Below, piece by piece: positions 26,475 through 34,998 of a DNA stretch of 56,014 nucleotides (positions are counted from its first letter, which is position 1; the number at the start of each line of letters is the position of its first letter). Source of the stretch: Candidatus Falkowbacteria bacterium RIFOXYD12_FULL_34_57 (GTDB lineage: Bacteria > Patescibacteriota > Patescibacteriia > Patescibacteriales > UBA12075); contig MFGN01000011.1 in the NCBI GenBank assembly GCA_001780285.1, positions 1-56,014 on the forward strand. The letters are read 5' to 3'. Under the pieces are notes generated by a model, which was given only the letters and a program-made list of their open reading frames with translations, searched no databases and had not been told where the DNA came from. The position numbers and the translations under genes are program-made.

Positions 26475-26714
26475 TTACATTTTTATTACTTCCTTAACAT
26501 CCGGAATAGCTTTCTTTAGTTCAGCCTCTACTCCTTCTTTTAATGTTATTTGCGACATCGGACAATGGGTGCACATGCCCATCATAGATACTTTTACAAT
26601 TCCCCTTTCGGCATCCCATTCCACAAATTCAATATCGCCGCCATCAGCTTGTAAACTGGGGCGAATTTCCTCCAAAACTTTTTTTATTTTTTCTTCAATA
26701 TTTTTTTCTGACAT
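26475..26714 (-). CDS. NifU C-terminal/Nfu-type Fe-S scaffold or carrier
   Basis: A 79-residue protein starting at MSEKNIEEKI (ATG 26714; the longer track ORF runs into the spacer). It has SLQADGGDIEFVEW and the cluster-binding CTHCPMS (CxxC), as in Nfu proteins that receive and hand over Fe-S clusters. It lies between iscU and nifS on the same strand. Confidence 0.9.
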   Translation of the reverse strand: MSEKNIEEKIKKVLEEIRPSLQADGGDIEFVEWDAERGIVKVSMMGMCTHCPMSQITLKEGVEAELKKAIPDVKEVIKM

Positions 26715-26763
26715 ATTTTTTATTATATTAATTATTAATATTAATTTTTTGTAAACCTTTAAC

Positions 26764-27129
26764 CTACCTCTGATCCTTATAATTCTCAATCGCTTTATGA
26801 AGCGCATCTACACCCAAAACCGAACAATGAAGCTTTGGCGCCGGAAGTCCGCCCAACTCATCTATCAATTGATTCTTTGTAATCTTCAAAGCCTCATCAA
26901 TAGTTTTGCCTTTTACCATGTCGGTAAGGGCGGATGATGAAGCAATAGCCGCCGCGCAGCCCAAAGTTTCAAACATTACATCTGTAATGATATTATTTTT
27001 TACTTTTAAATAAAACTTGACTACATCGCCGCAGGCCTGGCTGCCGTCCTCGCCCACAGCACTAGCGTCATCCATTTTTCCCTGATTATGGGGATTTTGA
27101 AAATGTTCTAATACTTTTTTGGAATACAT
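26764..27129 (-). CDS. iscU: Fe-S cluster assembly scaffold, IscU/NifU N-terminal type
   Basis: A 121-residue scaffold starting at MYSKKVLEHFQNPHN (ATG 27129). The three cluster cysteines are in SQACGDVVKFY, TLGCAAAIASSS and PKLHCSVLG, the typical CGD, GC and HCS pattern. The usual GDPxCGD reads DGSQACGD. It works with NifS and Nfu encoded downstream. A small GTCGC-TTT-GCGAC hairpin lies upstream. Confidence 0.92.
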   Translation of the reverse strand: MYSKKVLEHFQNPHNQGKMDDASAVGEDGSQACGDVVKFYLKVKNNIITDVMFETLGCAAAIASSSALTDMVKGKTIDEALKITKNQLIDELGGLPAPKLHCSVLGVDALHKAIENYKDQR

Positions 27130-27178
27130 ATATTTCAAGCGCAAAGCTAATAACTTTGGAGTCGCTTTGCGACATTAA

Positions 27179-27919
27179 TTAATAAATAAAAACCTCTGTT
27201 CCCATTGGCGCCCAATTATACAAAAACTCTGCATCTCCCACCCCCAGACGGATACATCCGTGAGAAACGGGTTTACCTAAATGATCCACCCCTTCTTTGT
27301 ATCCGCCCGGCCACTCCGGAAGTTCGTGGATTCCGAAATATCCGTTTTGCAGGCTCATCCAGTATGGCATCCATAGTCCGTATTTAGCTGACCACGCTTT
27401 TTTATCTTTATAATCAACTTTAAAATGTCCTTTAGGTGTCTCCATTCCCGGCTTTCCGGTAGACACCACAAACTCTTTTATGGCTACATCTCCTAAAAAA
27501 TATTTCAAATTTTGCCTGCCAGTATCAATCTCTATTCTTTTTTTCAAAACAATTTTTTCCGTACTTAGGGGGTCATAACCATTATCTATCTCTTCCATGT
27601 CGATATACCCATCGCCATCCGTATCTTTGTTTTTTAGGTTAGTGTGAAATTTTAATTCCATTCTATCGGACAAGCCGTCGCCGTCCAAATCATTTTCTTC
27701 CAAAGTAATAAGGAGGGAATTGTGAGGCGAAAAACCGAAATTGAGCTCTGTCCAATCAGAATATCCGTCCCCATCCGTATCGCGATTATAAGGATCAGTA
27801 TAATAGACTCCTGTTTCATCTTTATCGGGCACGCCATCCAGATCGGAATCCAATAATAAATTAGCGGAAACAGGAAAAGCGAATAGAATTAAAAATATAA
27901 TTGTAAAAAAATACCGCAT
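27179..27919 (-). CDS. Exported L,D-transpeptidase with calcium-binding repeats
   Basis: A 246-residue protein. The signal peptide (about residues 1-19) is followed by four thrombospondin-3/EF-hand-like loops: DSDLDGVPDKDE, DTDGDGYSDWTE, DLDGDGLSDRME and DTDGDGYIDMEE. A C-terminal YkuD domain follows, with HELPEW and the catalytic SHGCIRLG (Cys). The enzyme should cross-link or modify peptidoglycan outside the membrane; the calcium loops may tune stability or surface placement. It lies between the Fe-S genes and their putative regulator, which is an unusual neighbour. Confidence 0.88.
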   Translation of the reverse strand: MRYFFTIIFLILFAFPVSANLLLDSDLDGVPDKDETGVYYTDPYNRDTDGDGYSDWTELNFGFSPHNSLLITLEENDLDGDGLSDRMELKFHTNLKNKDTDGDGYIDMEEIDNGYDPLSTEKIVLKKRIEIDTGRQNLKYFLGDVAIKEFVVSTGKPGMETPKGHFKVDYKDKKAWSAKYGLWMPYWMSLQNGYFGIHELPEWPGGYKEGVDHLGKPVSHGCIRLGVGDAEFLYNWAPMGTEVFIY

Positions 27920-28030
27920 AACAAACTAAAATCTAATAGCTAAAAACTAAAAGCAACAACTTAAAATTAAAAATTTTAATTATATACTTTAAAATCTAAA
28001 TTGTTATTTTTTATTTTAACTCTTGATTAT

Positions 28031-28435
28031 TCACTTACTTATATCTTTCAGCTTTATTCCCTTTAAAGTATCATTTATAGCCTTTTGCACTTTAACCAAG
28101 ACTAATGTTGCTCCGCATTTACAATTCTTACCACAATACACCTTTCCACTTTCATCCACACAATGAAAAGGGGACATTTTACCCTCCAAAGACTTTACAA
28201 TGTCAAAAACAGTAACTTCTTTTGGATCACGAGCCAAAGCATATCCGCCGCTTGATCCTTTTTCCGCCACTATTAAATCTTCTTTTTTTAATTTTGCAAA
28301 AAGTCTTTCTAAGTATTTGGAAGAAATACCCTCGGCTTTCGCAATGCTGGCAATAGATATTTTTTCTTTTTGCCAATATTTAGACAAATAAATCATCGCC
28401 CTCAACCCATAAGTTGTTCTTGTTGAAAATTTCAT
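28031..28435 (-). CDS. Rrf2-family regulator, IscR-like
   Basis: A 134-residue winged-helix regulator: MKFSTRTTYGLRAMIYL, SIASIAKAEGISSKYLERLFAKL (recognition helix), LIVAEKGSSGGYALAR (wing). A cysteine-rich segment FHCVDESGKVYCGKNCKCG can bind an Fe-S cluster, although the spacing differs from E. coli IscR. It precedes ldt, iscU, nfu and nifS on the same strand. A palindrome like an IscR site overlaps its own transcription start, so it probably senses Fe-S status and represses itself and the module. Confidence 0.88.
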   Translation of the reverse strand: MKFSTRTTYGLRAMIYLSKYWQKEKISIASIAKAEGISSKYLERLFAKLKKEDLIVAEKGSSGGYALARDPKEVTVFDIVKSLEGKMSPFHCVDESGKVYCGKNCKCGATLVLVKVQKAINDTLKGIKLKDISK

Positions 28436-28448
28436 TTATTTTAAAACT

Positions 28449-28504
28449 ATATCCTACTAATTTAGTTGGTATTTTAATAATATCATATCAAAAAAATATG
28501 TCAA
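28449..28504 (-). promoter_or_regulatory. Promoter and IscR-like operator of the Rrf2 gene
   Basis: On the minus strand TTGACA (28499-28504), 16 bp, TATTAT (28477-28482), then the imperfect palindrome ATACCAACTAAATTAGTAGG-ATAT (28449-28472) at the expected start site. It resembles the type 1 IscR site (ATA, ACT...AGT, TAT framework), one base shorter on one side. Confidence 0.65.
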
Positions 28505-28520
28505 ATTTTTAAAAATTTTA

Positions 28521-28550
28521 AAAACCGCTCTATTTGATAGAACGGTTTTA
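28521..28550 (-). terminator. Hairpin terminator between phoH and the Rrf2 gene
   Basis: AAAACCG-CTCTA / TAGAACGGTTTT stem with T tracts on both sides, 6 bp past the phoH stop codon. Confidence 0.65.
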
Positions 28551-28555
28551 TTTTT

Positions 28556-29881
28556 TTATAAAAGTTTACTGGCCAGATCGGCAAGCTCCGATCTTTCGCC
28601 CTTTTCGAGGTTAATGTGGGCATACAATTTTTGCCCTTTCATCTTTTCGATCAGGAAACTGAGTCCGTTAGTCTGGCTATCCAGATAAGGATGATCTATT
28701 TGAAAAATATCTCCGGTAAATACAAACTTAGTACCCTCACCAGCGCGAGTCACAATGGTTTTTACCTCGTGCGGTGTTAAGTTTTGAGCTTCATCCACGA
28801 TAAAAAAAACTTTGACGATGCTTCGTCCCCTGATATAGGATATGGGGGTAATGACAATTTTTTCTTCTTCAATCAATTGCTTGATTTGTTTAGAACCAGC
28901 TTGTTTATCATTAAACTGGCCCTGGATTACGGAAAGATTGTCATACAAAGGCTGCATATAAGGATCCAGCTTAGACGCCACATCGCCGGGCAAAAATCCT
29001 ATATCTTTATTACTTAGAGGTACTATAGGTCGGGCAAGGAATATTTGACGATAGTGTTGTTTATTCTCAAGTGCCGCCGCTAAAGCCAGGAGGGTTTTAC
29101 CAGTACCTGCCTTTCCGGTTACAGTCACTAAAGGAACATCTCGGTTAAGCATAGCGTTTAATGCAAATTTCTGCTCGACATTCCTGGGCTTAATACCATA
29201 ACAGGCGTCCGGCTTAACTGGGTTCAAAAAATCTTTTTGAGAGTCAAAACAGGCTAATGCCGATGTGGAACCCGACTTTATAATAACATTCTCATTCGGA
29301 TACAACTTAATATCAGCCCCCAAGCGCTGCGTATTAACAGGCTTAGAACCCTGAAATAAATCTGAAAAAATATCAAAATCAACATTATCAAAAGTTCTGA
29401 TGCCGGTATAAAGTCCGGAAACATCCTTTACTGATTTTGATTGATAATTTTCTGTTTTGATGCCAATGGACCTGGCTTTAAGGCGCAGGTTTACGTCTTT
29501 AGTTACAAAGATAACCGGTTTTCTCTCTTTTCGACTCAGACAATAAACAGTATTTAAAATCCGGATATCCGAATTAATTTCCTGAAAATTATCTTTAATT
29601 TTTTGATCCAAAGGAAATTCAAGAATCGTCCTGATTATTCCCTGACCGCCGTCAATAGGAACTCCCTGGTCTGATAATTTGCCATCTTCAAACAGCGCAT
29701 CAAAGGTTCTCAAAAAATCACGCGCGTTGGCGTTAATAATGTCATTCCCCTTTTTGAACCTGTCTAATTCTTCAATAACAGCTATCGGTATTGCTATTTC
29801 ATTGTCTTTAAAATTGTAAATACAAGCGCTGTCATGAAGAATAACATTGGTATCTAAAACAAAAATTTTGGTTTTTGCCAT
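28556..29881 (-). CDS. PhoH-family ATPase with N-terminal PIN domain
   Basis: A 441-residue two-domain protein. The PIN nuclease-like domain (KIFVLDTNVILHDS at residues 4-17, later VTKDVNLRLKARSIG with acidic residues) is followed by a PhoH ATPase/helicase domain with Walker A TGKAGTGKT, Walker B FFIVDEAQN and the FTGDIFQID motif. Such PIN-PhoH proteins are thought to act on RNA. The start is supported by a perfect AAAGGAGG SD and a TTGACA-17-TAAGAT promoter. Confidence 0.9.
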   Translation of the reverse strand: MAKTKIFVLDTNVILHDSACIYNFKDNEIAIPIAVIEELDRFKKGNDIINANARDFLRTFDALFEDGKLSDQGVPIDGGQGIIRTILEFPLDQKIKDNFQEINSDIRILNTVYCLSRKERKPVIFVTKDVNLRLKARSIGIKTENYQSKSVKDVSGLYTGIRTFDNVDFDIFSDLFQGSKPVNTQRLGADIKLYPNENVIIKSGSTSALACFDSQKDFLNPVKPDACYGIKPRNVEQKFALNAMLNRDVPLVTVTGKAGTGKTLLALAAALENKQHYRQIFLARPIVPLSNKDIGFLPGDVASKLDPYMQPLYDNLSVIQGQFNDKQAGSKQIKQLIEEEKIVITPISYIRGRSIVKVFFIVDEAQNLTPHEVKTIVTRAGEGTKFVFTGDIFQIDHPYLDSQTNGLSFLIEKMKGQKLYAHINLEKGERSELADLASKLL

Positions 29882-29965
29882 TAAAAAGCCTCCTTTGTAA
29901 CTATGATTAAATAAAATTTAAAAAATACGTTTTTTCTTCATTTTTAAAGGACTTTTGTTGCCAAA

Positions 29966-29994
29966 ATCTTAGCAAATTTTTAACTGTCTGTCAA
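29966..29994 (-). promoter_or_regulatory. phoH promoter
   Basis: Minus-strand TTGACA (29989-29994), 17-bp spacer, TAAGAT (29966-29971). It is back to back with the secE promoter, 5 bp away. Confidence 0.7.
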
Positions 29995-29998
29995 GGTA

Positions 29999-30027
29999 TT
30001 GACATTGGGTATTTATTCATGTATTAT
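29999..30027 (+). promoter_or_regulatory. secE operon promoter
   Basis: TTGACA (29999-30004), 17-bp spacer, TATTAT (30022-30027). The leader of about 130 nt contains an imperfect hairpin ACCGCTC...GAGCTGT with TTTT (about 30045-30065) and the AATTCG repeat copy 2. Confidence 0.75.
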
Positions 30028-30086
30028 GACAATATAGATAAAACCGCTCGGCAAGAGCTGTTTTTAATTACCATGAATTAACAATC

Positions 30087-30153
30087 CAAATCTACAAATA
30101 ATTCGCATAATTCGAATTCGCTATATTCTCATAAAATTTGTAGATTCGCATTA
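30087..30153 (+). repeat. AATTCG-rich dispersed repeat, copy 2
   Basis: AAATCTACAAAT and ATTTGTAGATT form terminal inverted repeats around AATTCGAATTCGCTATATTC. It ends 8 bp before the secE ATG, so it makes up the secE leader. Confidence 0.75.
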
Positions 30154-30160
30154 TATTAAC

Positions 30161-30343
30161 ATGAATAAACTTACAAACTACATTCAAGGATCCGTACAAG
30201 AAATGAAAAAAGTAACCTGGCCAACTAAAAAAGAGGCTAAAAATTACACATTTTTAATTATTGGTATTTCTCTTTCCATGGCCATATTTCTGGGTGCGCT
30301 GGATTATATTTTTTCCTTTGGACTAGAATTACTTTTAAAATAG
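30161..30343 (+). CDS. secE: Preprotein translocase subunit SecE
   Basis: A 60-residue single-span SecE: an amphipathic N-terminal helix with the hallmark VQEMKKVTWPTKKEA, then one membrane helix (FLIIGISLSMAIFLGALDYI). It clamps SecY in the protein export channel. The secE-nusG-rplK-rplA order is the conserved bacterial one. No SD is visible; the AATTCG repeat lies directly upstream. Confidence 0.95.
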   Translation: MNKLTNYIQGSVQEMKKVTWPTKKEAKNYTFLIIGISLSMAIFLGALDYIFSFGLELLLK

Positions 30344-30424
30344 TTTTTTCACTTCGTAAACCCGCGCTACTCCGCCAGCTGGCGGATGCGGGACATACGA
30401 ATTAAATATTTAAATTAATATTAA

Positions 30425-30495
30425 GAATCTAGAAACAATATTCGCATAATTCGAAATTCGATATATTCGCATATTAATTTATAGATTCGCATTAT
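30425..30495 (+). repeat. AATTCG-rich dispersed repeat, copy 3
   Basis: Same pattern as copies 1 and 2 (TTCGCATAATTCGAAATTCG, TATATTCGCAT, TAGATTCGCATTATT). It ends 8 bp before the nusG ATG. The remainder of the secE-nusG spacer holds a CCGCCAGCTGGCGG palindrome (about 30371-30384). Confidence 0.75.
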
Positions 30496-30503
30496 TATAT
30501 ATT

Positions 30504-31049
30504 ATGGCTAAACAAAACTTAAACCAAGGAAGACGATGGTATGTTTTGCACACTTACTCCGGTTATGAGGAAAATGTAGAAAAAAACTTAAGACAAAGAA
30601 TTGAATCCATGGATATGGAGGACAAGATTTTTAATATTTTAATTCCGGTTGAAAAAAAGATAAAAATCAAAAACGGAAAAAGAACTGTAAAAGAAGAAAA
30701 AATATTTCCGGGTTATGTAATGATTGAAATGATTGTAACCGATGATTCTTGGTATGTGGTTCGAAACACGCCGAATGTAACCGGCTTTATCGGCACCGGT
30801 ACCATTCCCACCCCGATTAGCGACAAAGAGATAAAAGCACTGCAAAAAAGAATGGGCGTGGAAGAACCAAAATTCAAAATTGATGTTTCTGTCGGCTCCC
30901 CCGTCCGCATTATCGATGGTCCGTTCAAAAATCTGGAAGGTAAAATCACCAATATTGACGAAGCAAAAGGAAAAATTAAAGTGCTTGTATCTATGTTTGG
31001 TCGAGAAACACCAGTAGAGCTGGATTTCTTGCAAATTAAAAAAATATAA
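30504..31049 (+). CDS. nusG: Transcription antitermination factor NusG
   Basis: A 181-residue NusG of normal length: the NGN domain (RRWYVLHTYSGYEENVEKNL, FPGYVMIEM, YVVRNTPNVTGFIG) and the C-terminal KOW domain (GSPVRIIDGPFKNLEGKI). It binds RNA polymerase and couples it to Rho or the ribosome. It lies in the expected place before rplK. Confidence 0.97.
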   Translation: MAKQNLNQGRRWYVLHTYSGYEENVEKNLRQRIESMDMEDKIFNILIPVEKKIKIKNGKRTVKEEKIFPGYVMIEMIVTDDSWYVVRNTPNVTGFIGTGTIPTPISDKEIKALQKRMGVEEPKFKIDVSVGSPVRIIDGPFKNLEGKITNIDEAKGKIKVLVSMFGRETPVELDFLQIKKI

Positions 31050-31238
31050 ACTCAGTGAAAAATAAAAAGTTCATAAAATCTATAAGGTCACTAATAAGTC
31101 GCTTCGCGACATTTAAAATAATAAATTATTCTAGTGCTCTATTGTGAGCTTGCTTCTCTAGAAAATATAAAGAAAGTACAAAGTTTATAAATAAATAACT
31201 TTCAACTTTATAAACTTTTAACTTTCAACTAAAATACT

Positions 31239-31661
31239 ATGGCAAAAAAAATATTAACAGTTATAAAATTACAAATTAAAGGTGGGCAAGCTAACCCGGC
31301 GCCTCCTGTGGGACCCGCTCTCGGACAACACGGAGTACAGATTCAAGACTTTTGTTCCAAGTTTAATGACGCCACTAAAGATAAAATGGGAGACATTGTA
31401 CCGGTAGAAATAACCGTTTTTGAAGACCGAACCTTTACTTTTGTTACAAAGACTCCTCCAGCAGCAGAGCTTATAAAAAAAGCGGCAAAAATTCAAAAAG
31501 GATCAGGAAAACCGCTTGCTGAAAAAATAGGATCTATCACCCAGGATCAACTTAAAGAAATTGCAGAGATCAAGCTTCCGGATTTAAACACCAACGACAT
31601 TGAACAAGCTAAAAAGATCATCGCCGGAACCGCCAGACAAATGGGGGTAGAAATAAAATAG
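31239..31661 (+). CDS. rplK: 50S ribosomal protein L11
   Basis: A 140-residue L11 with [23 protein letters not shown] at the N-terminus (proline-rich helix-capping motif) and [11 protein letters not shown] at the C-terminus. It forms the GTPase-associated centre with 23S rRNA. The 190-bp leader contains a GTCGC-TTC-GCGAC hairpin and an inverted AAAGTTTATA/TATAAACTTT pair. Confidence 0.97.
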   Translation: MAKKILTVIKLQIKGGQANPAPPVGPALGQHGVQIQDFCSKFNDATKDKMGDIVPVEITVFEDRTFTFVTKTPPAAELIKKAAKIQKGSGKPLAEKIGSITQDQLKEIAEIKLPDLNTNDIEQAKKIIAGTARQMGVEIK

Positions 31662-31693
31662 AACTCAAACACACAAACATTTTAACATAACAA

Positions 31694-31765
31694 TGTGTCA
31701 TTCTGAACGAAGTGAAGAATCCCGCGACCTATAACGATATTCTTCGCTCCGCTCAGGATGACACA
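31694..31765. repeat. TGTCATTCTGAA-type inverted repeat
   Basis: TGTGTCATTCTGAACGAAG...AGAAT pairs with ATTCT...CGCTCAGGATGACACA around a short loop. It lies between rplK and rplA and ends 70 bp before the rplA start. Confidence 0.75.
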
Positions 31766-31835
31766 CGGGTAATTAAATTAATTTGTGGGAGAAAAAAAAT
31801 TTCGAATTATTTTTTTTCGCCACTACCACGAAAAT

Positions 31836-32543
31836 ATGGCAAAAAAACAACAAAAAACAATTGAAAAAACTGTAGAAACAACTGATTCACAAGAGTTTAA
31901 CAAATTAAACACCTACAGGGTTGAACAAGCTATCAAATTTACCAAGCAGTTATCTAGGGCAAAATTTGATGCATCGGTTGAAGTTCATTTCCGACTGGGA
32001 ATCGACCCTAAAAAAGGAGAACAGCAAATCAGAACCGCTGTCAGCCTTCCTCATGGAACCGGTAAAACGGTAAAAGTAGCCGCTTTTGTATCAGACGATA
32101 AAATTAAAGCCTGTCAGGAAGCCGGAGCCGATTTTGTCGGCGGTGAAGATTTGATCACCGAAATTAAAAAAACTGAAAAAACAGATTTTCAAGTAGCGGT
32201 TGCGGAGCCTATTATGATGAAAAACTTGGCGCAAATCGCAAAAATTCTTGGCACCCGCGGACTGATGCCTTCTCCAAAAAATGAAACCGTAACTCCAAAT
32301 CCGGCAAAAGCTATAGTTGAACTTAAAAAAGGAAAAGTAAGCTTTAAAAACGATGATACTGGAAATGTGCATGTAGTAATCGGAAAGGTATCATTTGATG
32401 ACAAAAAATTACTAGAAAATTACGAGACCATTCTGGAAACCATCAAAAAAGTAAAGCCGGCCAAAGCTAAAGGTATATATATCCGAAACATATCCATTTC
32501 ATCATCAATGGGACCCGGAGTAAAAGTACAAGTAGCAAAGTAA
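31836..32543 (+). CDS. rplA: 50S ribosomal protein L1
   Basis: The ATG at 31836 (MAKKQQKT) gives 235 residues, the usual L1 size; the track start at 31785 adds spacer sequence. Motifs include SVEVHFRLGIDPKKGEQQIR, VSLPHGTGK, GTRGLMPSPKNETVTPNP and SISSSMGPGVKV. L1 forms the mobile stalk at the E site and often represses its own operon. rplJ and rplL, which usually follow, are absent here. Confidence 0.95.
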   Translation: MAKKQQKTIEKTVETTDSQEFNKLNTYRVEQAIKFTKQLSRAKFDASVEVHFRLGIDPKKGEQQIRTAVSLPHGTGKTVKVAAFVSDDKIKACQEAGADFVGGEDLITEIKKTEKTDFQVAVAEPIMMKNLAQIAKILGTRGLMPSPKNETVTPNPAKAIVELKKGKVSFKNDDTGNVHVVIGKVSFDDKKLLENYETILETIKKVKPAKAKGIYIRNISISSSMGPGVKVQVAK

Positions 32544-32600
32544 ATTTTTTATTCAAAAAATTTACCAGCATAAAATTGAAAATCCATAAATTTAAATAAA

Positions 32601-32630
32601 AACAAGAGTTCATTTAAACTCTTGTTTTTT
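32601..32630. terminator. Bidirectional terminator between rplA and guaB
   Basis: AACAAGAGTT / AACTCTTGTT with a 6-nt loop, T tract on the plus side and A tract before it. It can end both convergent transcripts. Confidence 0.85.
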
Positions 32631-32682
32631 TATAAAATAATCTTAGCTTTATAAACTTTTAATTCGTAAATTTTGCATATTC

Positions 32683-33735
32683 TCAAATAGGTTTTACGGC
32701 TCCGTGGGCTACGCTTTCATTCATGCCGGCTGATGTAATTTCAATAAAATCAGCTTTTCCTCTTAATGACTCTATATCAGCAGAGCCGGTATAAGTCATA
32801 CCTGAAGCAAGACCCCCAAGAAGCTTGTCAACAATCGTCTTTACATTACCCTTATACGGCATTAATGTCATCGCTCCTTCTACGTGGACATTTTCTGTAA
32901 TCTCCTTCCCGTCCAACTTCATTTTTTTAACAGTAGCCCGATAGCTGGCCATGCCGCGATATTCTTTAAATTTCTTTCCATCTTGTTCAATTATTTCTCC
33001 GGGGGTTTCATCGGTACCGGCAAATAATGAGCCCAGCATTACTGTATCTGCTCCGGCGCCAATAGCCTTGGTTAAATCCCCCGGCATTTTAATTCCCCCG
33101 TCAGCGCAAACCGGTACCCTTCCCTGAGTAGCCTCGTAAACATCCATCAAAGCTGTAATCTGAGGAACACCTGCTCCGGTCATTATTCTGGTAGTGCAAA
33201 CCGCCCCCGGACCAATACCGACTTTAATAGCATCGGCTTTTTTGCTGATAAAATACTCAGCCGCATCCTTAGTAGCAATATTGCCGACCATAACATCAAT
33301 TTTAGGATGATTTTCCTTAATCCAGTCTAATGTTTTCCCGGTTCGTTTAGAGTGTCCATGAGCCACATCCAAAACCAATATATCTACACCGGCTTTTTCA
33401 AGAAACGGAACTCTTTCCTTAAAATCATGTTCTTTGATGCCAATCGCCGCTCCCACCAACAAGCCTTCTTTTTTAACGAGTTGAACCTCTCTCATTTGAT
33501 CCTCTATAGTCAAAAATCTATGAATAACCCCCAATCCCCCCATTTTGCCAATAGCGATAGCCATTTTTGATTCACAAACAGTATCCATATTAGCCGCAAT
33601 AATCGGTATATCTATCATATGATTTTTAGATACTCTGGTCCTAAATTTAACATCACTCCTGGATAATATTTTATTATATTTAGGAACTATCAATAAATCA
33701 TCATAAGAATAGCCCTTATTTATAATTCTCGCCAT
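32683..33735 (-). CDS. IMP dehydrogenase/GMP reductase family protein
   Basis: A 350-residue TIM-barrel enzyme without CBS domains. [62 protein letters not shown] (catalytic Cys) and [11 protein letters not shown] are the family landmarks. IMPDH makes XMP from IMP; GMP reductase makes IMP from GMP. The flap region ([15 protein letters not shown]) is not typical of either, so I do not choose. It is convergent with rplA and has no purine genes nearby. Confidence 0.85.
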   Translation of the reverse strand: MARIINKGYSYDDLLIVPKYNKILSRSDVKFRTRVSKNHMIDIPIIAANMDTVCESKMAIAIGKMGGLGVIHRFLTIEDQMREVQLVKKEGLLVGAAIGIKEHDFKERVPFLEKAGVDILVLDVAHGHSKRTGKTLDWIKENHPKIDVMVGNIATKDAAEYFISKKADAIKVGIGPGAVCTTRIMTGAGVPQITALMDVYEATQGRVPVCADGGIKMPGDLTKAIGAGADTVMLGSLFAGTDETPGEIIEQDGKKFKEYRGMASYRATVKKMKLDGKEITENVHVEGAMTLMPYKGNVKTIVDKLLGGLASGMTYTGSADIESLRGKADFIEITSAGMNESVAHGAVKPI

Positions 33736-33825
33736 ATATTTTAAATTTAATTATAAAAACTTTACTTATCACCCCTAGTATTATATAATTAAATAAAATT
33801 TATGTCTATTTCCAAGGGGGTAAAA

Positions 33826-34170
33826 ATGAAAAGTTGGGAATTATTAAAAAAAATTAATGAAATAAGAATAATCGCTTTTGACAACATTGAAGATTTACTA
33901 AAGCATCTTGAAAAAAAACGAAAAGATAATCCATGTGATAACTGAGGAATAAGTTTTACGATCTTAGTTAAGGTCGCGCATCAAGAAGGAATCAGTAGAA
34001 AAGAATTAAAAAATGTTCTTTATACAAATGACAAAACTATTGATGATGCTATTAATGATAACAGAATAAAGACCATAGCTTCGCCTGACGGAGACCCTGA
34101 TAAAGAAAAATATTATCTTAGCCGGCAAGGCAAAAAATGGTTAAAACAATTAGAAGAATGCTTAAAATAA
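33826..34170 (+). pseudogene. Small winged-helix-like gene interrupted by an in-frame TGA
   Basis: ATG 33826 follows a strong AAGGGGG SD. The frame reads MKSWELLKKINEIRI...KDNPCDN, a TGA at 33943-33945 (codon 40), then GISFTILVKVAHQEGISRKEL...KYYLSRQGKKWLKQLEECLK and TAA at 34170, followed by a clean terminator. Both halves look like one small winged-helix DNA-binding protein of 114 residues; the TGA sits where Trp would be plausible. TGA is a real stop elsewhere in the window, so this is a nonsense mutation, sequencing error or readthrough. No start codon restarts the second half. The ORF track misses it. Confidence 0.65.
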
Positions 34171-34180
34171 TCAAAAAATA

Positions 34181-34203
34181 GCTCCGAAAATCGGAGTTTT
34201 TTC
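34181..34203 (+). terminator. Intrinsic terminator of the TGA-interrupted gene
   Basis: CTCCGA / TCGGAG stem with a tight loop and TTTTTT tail, 11 bp after the TAA. Confidence 0.8.
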
Positions 34204-34286
34204 TTATTATTCAACTTGTCATCAGTATTTGCTCTAATTATTAGTATTTGGTAAAATTTAATTACTAATATATAATCAATAAATAT

Positions 34287-34775
34287 ATGAAACACGACAA
34301 AAGACTTGGTTATTTTTCCTGGGATGATACTTTTATGAACATGGCTATTGTGATTGCCCAGCGCTCTAAAGACCCCAATACCCAAAATGGAGCTTGTGTA
34401 GTAAATAACAATAACCTGATTATCGGCGTAGGCTACAACGGTTTTCCTAGAGGATGCCATGACGATGATCTGCCATGGGAAAGAGAAGGCGATTTCTGCA
34501 ACAATAAATATGCCTATGTTGTTCATGCTGAAGAAAACGCCCTACTAAATGCTAACTCTGATACCAATGGTAGCAAAATTTATTGCACCCTCTTTCCCTG
34601 CAATGAATGCACTAAAGTAATAATCCAAAAGGGGGTAAAAGAAGTCATTTATGATTCAGATAAATACCACGACAGCGATATCTGCCAGGCCTCCAGAAAA
34701 ATGCTGGATATGGCCGGAATAAAATATAGGCAATTTACTCCAAAGAAAAAAATAGAGTTTGTTGGTCATGAATAA
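34287..34775 (+). CDS. dCMP deaminase
   Basis: A 162-residue zinc deaminase that converts dCMP to dUMP. NMAIVIAQRSKDPNTQNGACV, the HAEENALLN zinc/proton-shuttle motif and PCNECTKVIIQKG (PCxxC) are visible. It is the first gene of a plus-strand thymidylate module and feeds thyA just downstream. The spacer to thyA contains short ATCCGCGT repeats. Confidence 0.9.
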   Translation: MKHDKRLGYFSWDDTFMNMAIVIAQRSKDPNTQNGACVVNNNNLIIGVGYNGFPRGCHDDDLPWEREGDFCNNKYAYVVHAEENALLNANSDTNGSKIYCTLFPCNECTKVIIQKGVKEVIYDSDKYHDSDICQASRKMLDMAGIKYRQFTPKKKIEFVGHE

Positions 34776-34998
34776 ATTAAAATTTTAGTCAAAAATTTAT
34801 AAAGCTTATTCCCCCAAAGCGAATCAATCAAAATATTTAATTAATTTTTACTGATTGAAAGGTTTATAAAAGTTAAATAAACATCCGCGTTAAATCCGCG
34901 TACTAATCAGCGTAAAATCCGCGGCCAAACCGTCTGGCGCGCACTAAACTTTGACTTAAAAACAACTTAATATAAAAAAATAACCATAAATTAAAACC

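Noticed and set aside
33943-33945. Alternative genetic code (TGA as sense codon)
   Set aside because: At least six genes here end naturally in TGA (for example at 23322, 24602, 37150, 39364 and 55794) and their products would be abnormally extended if TGA were read.
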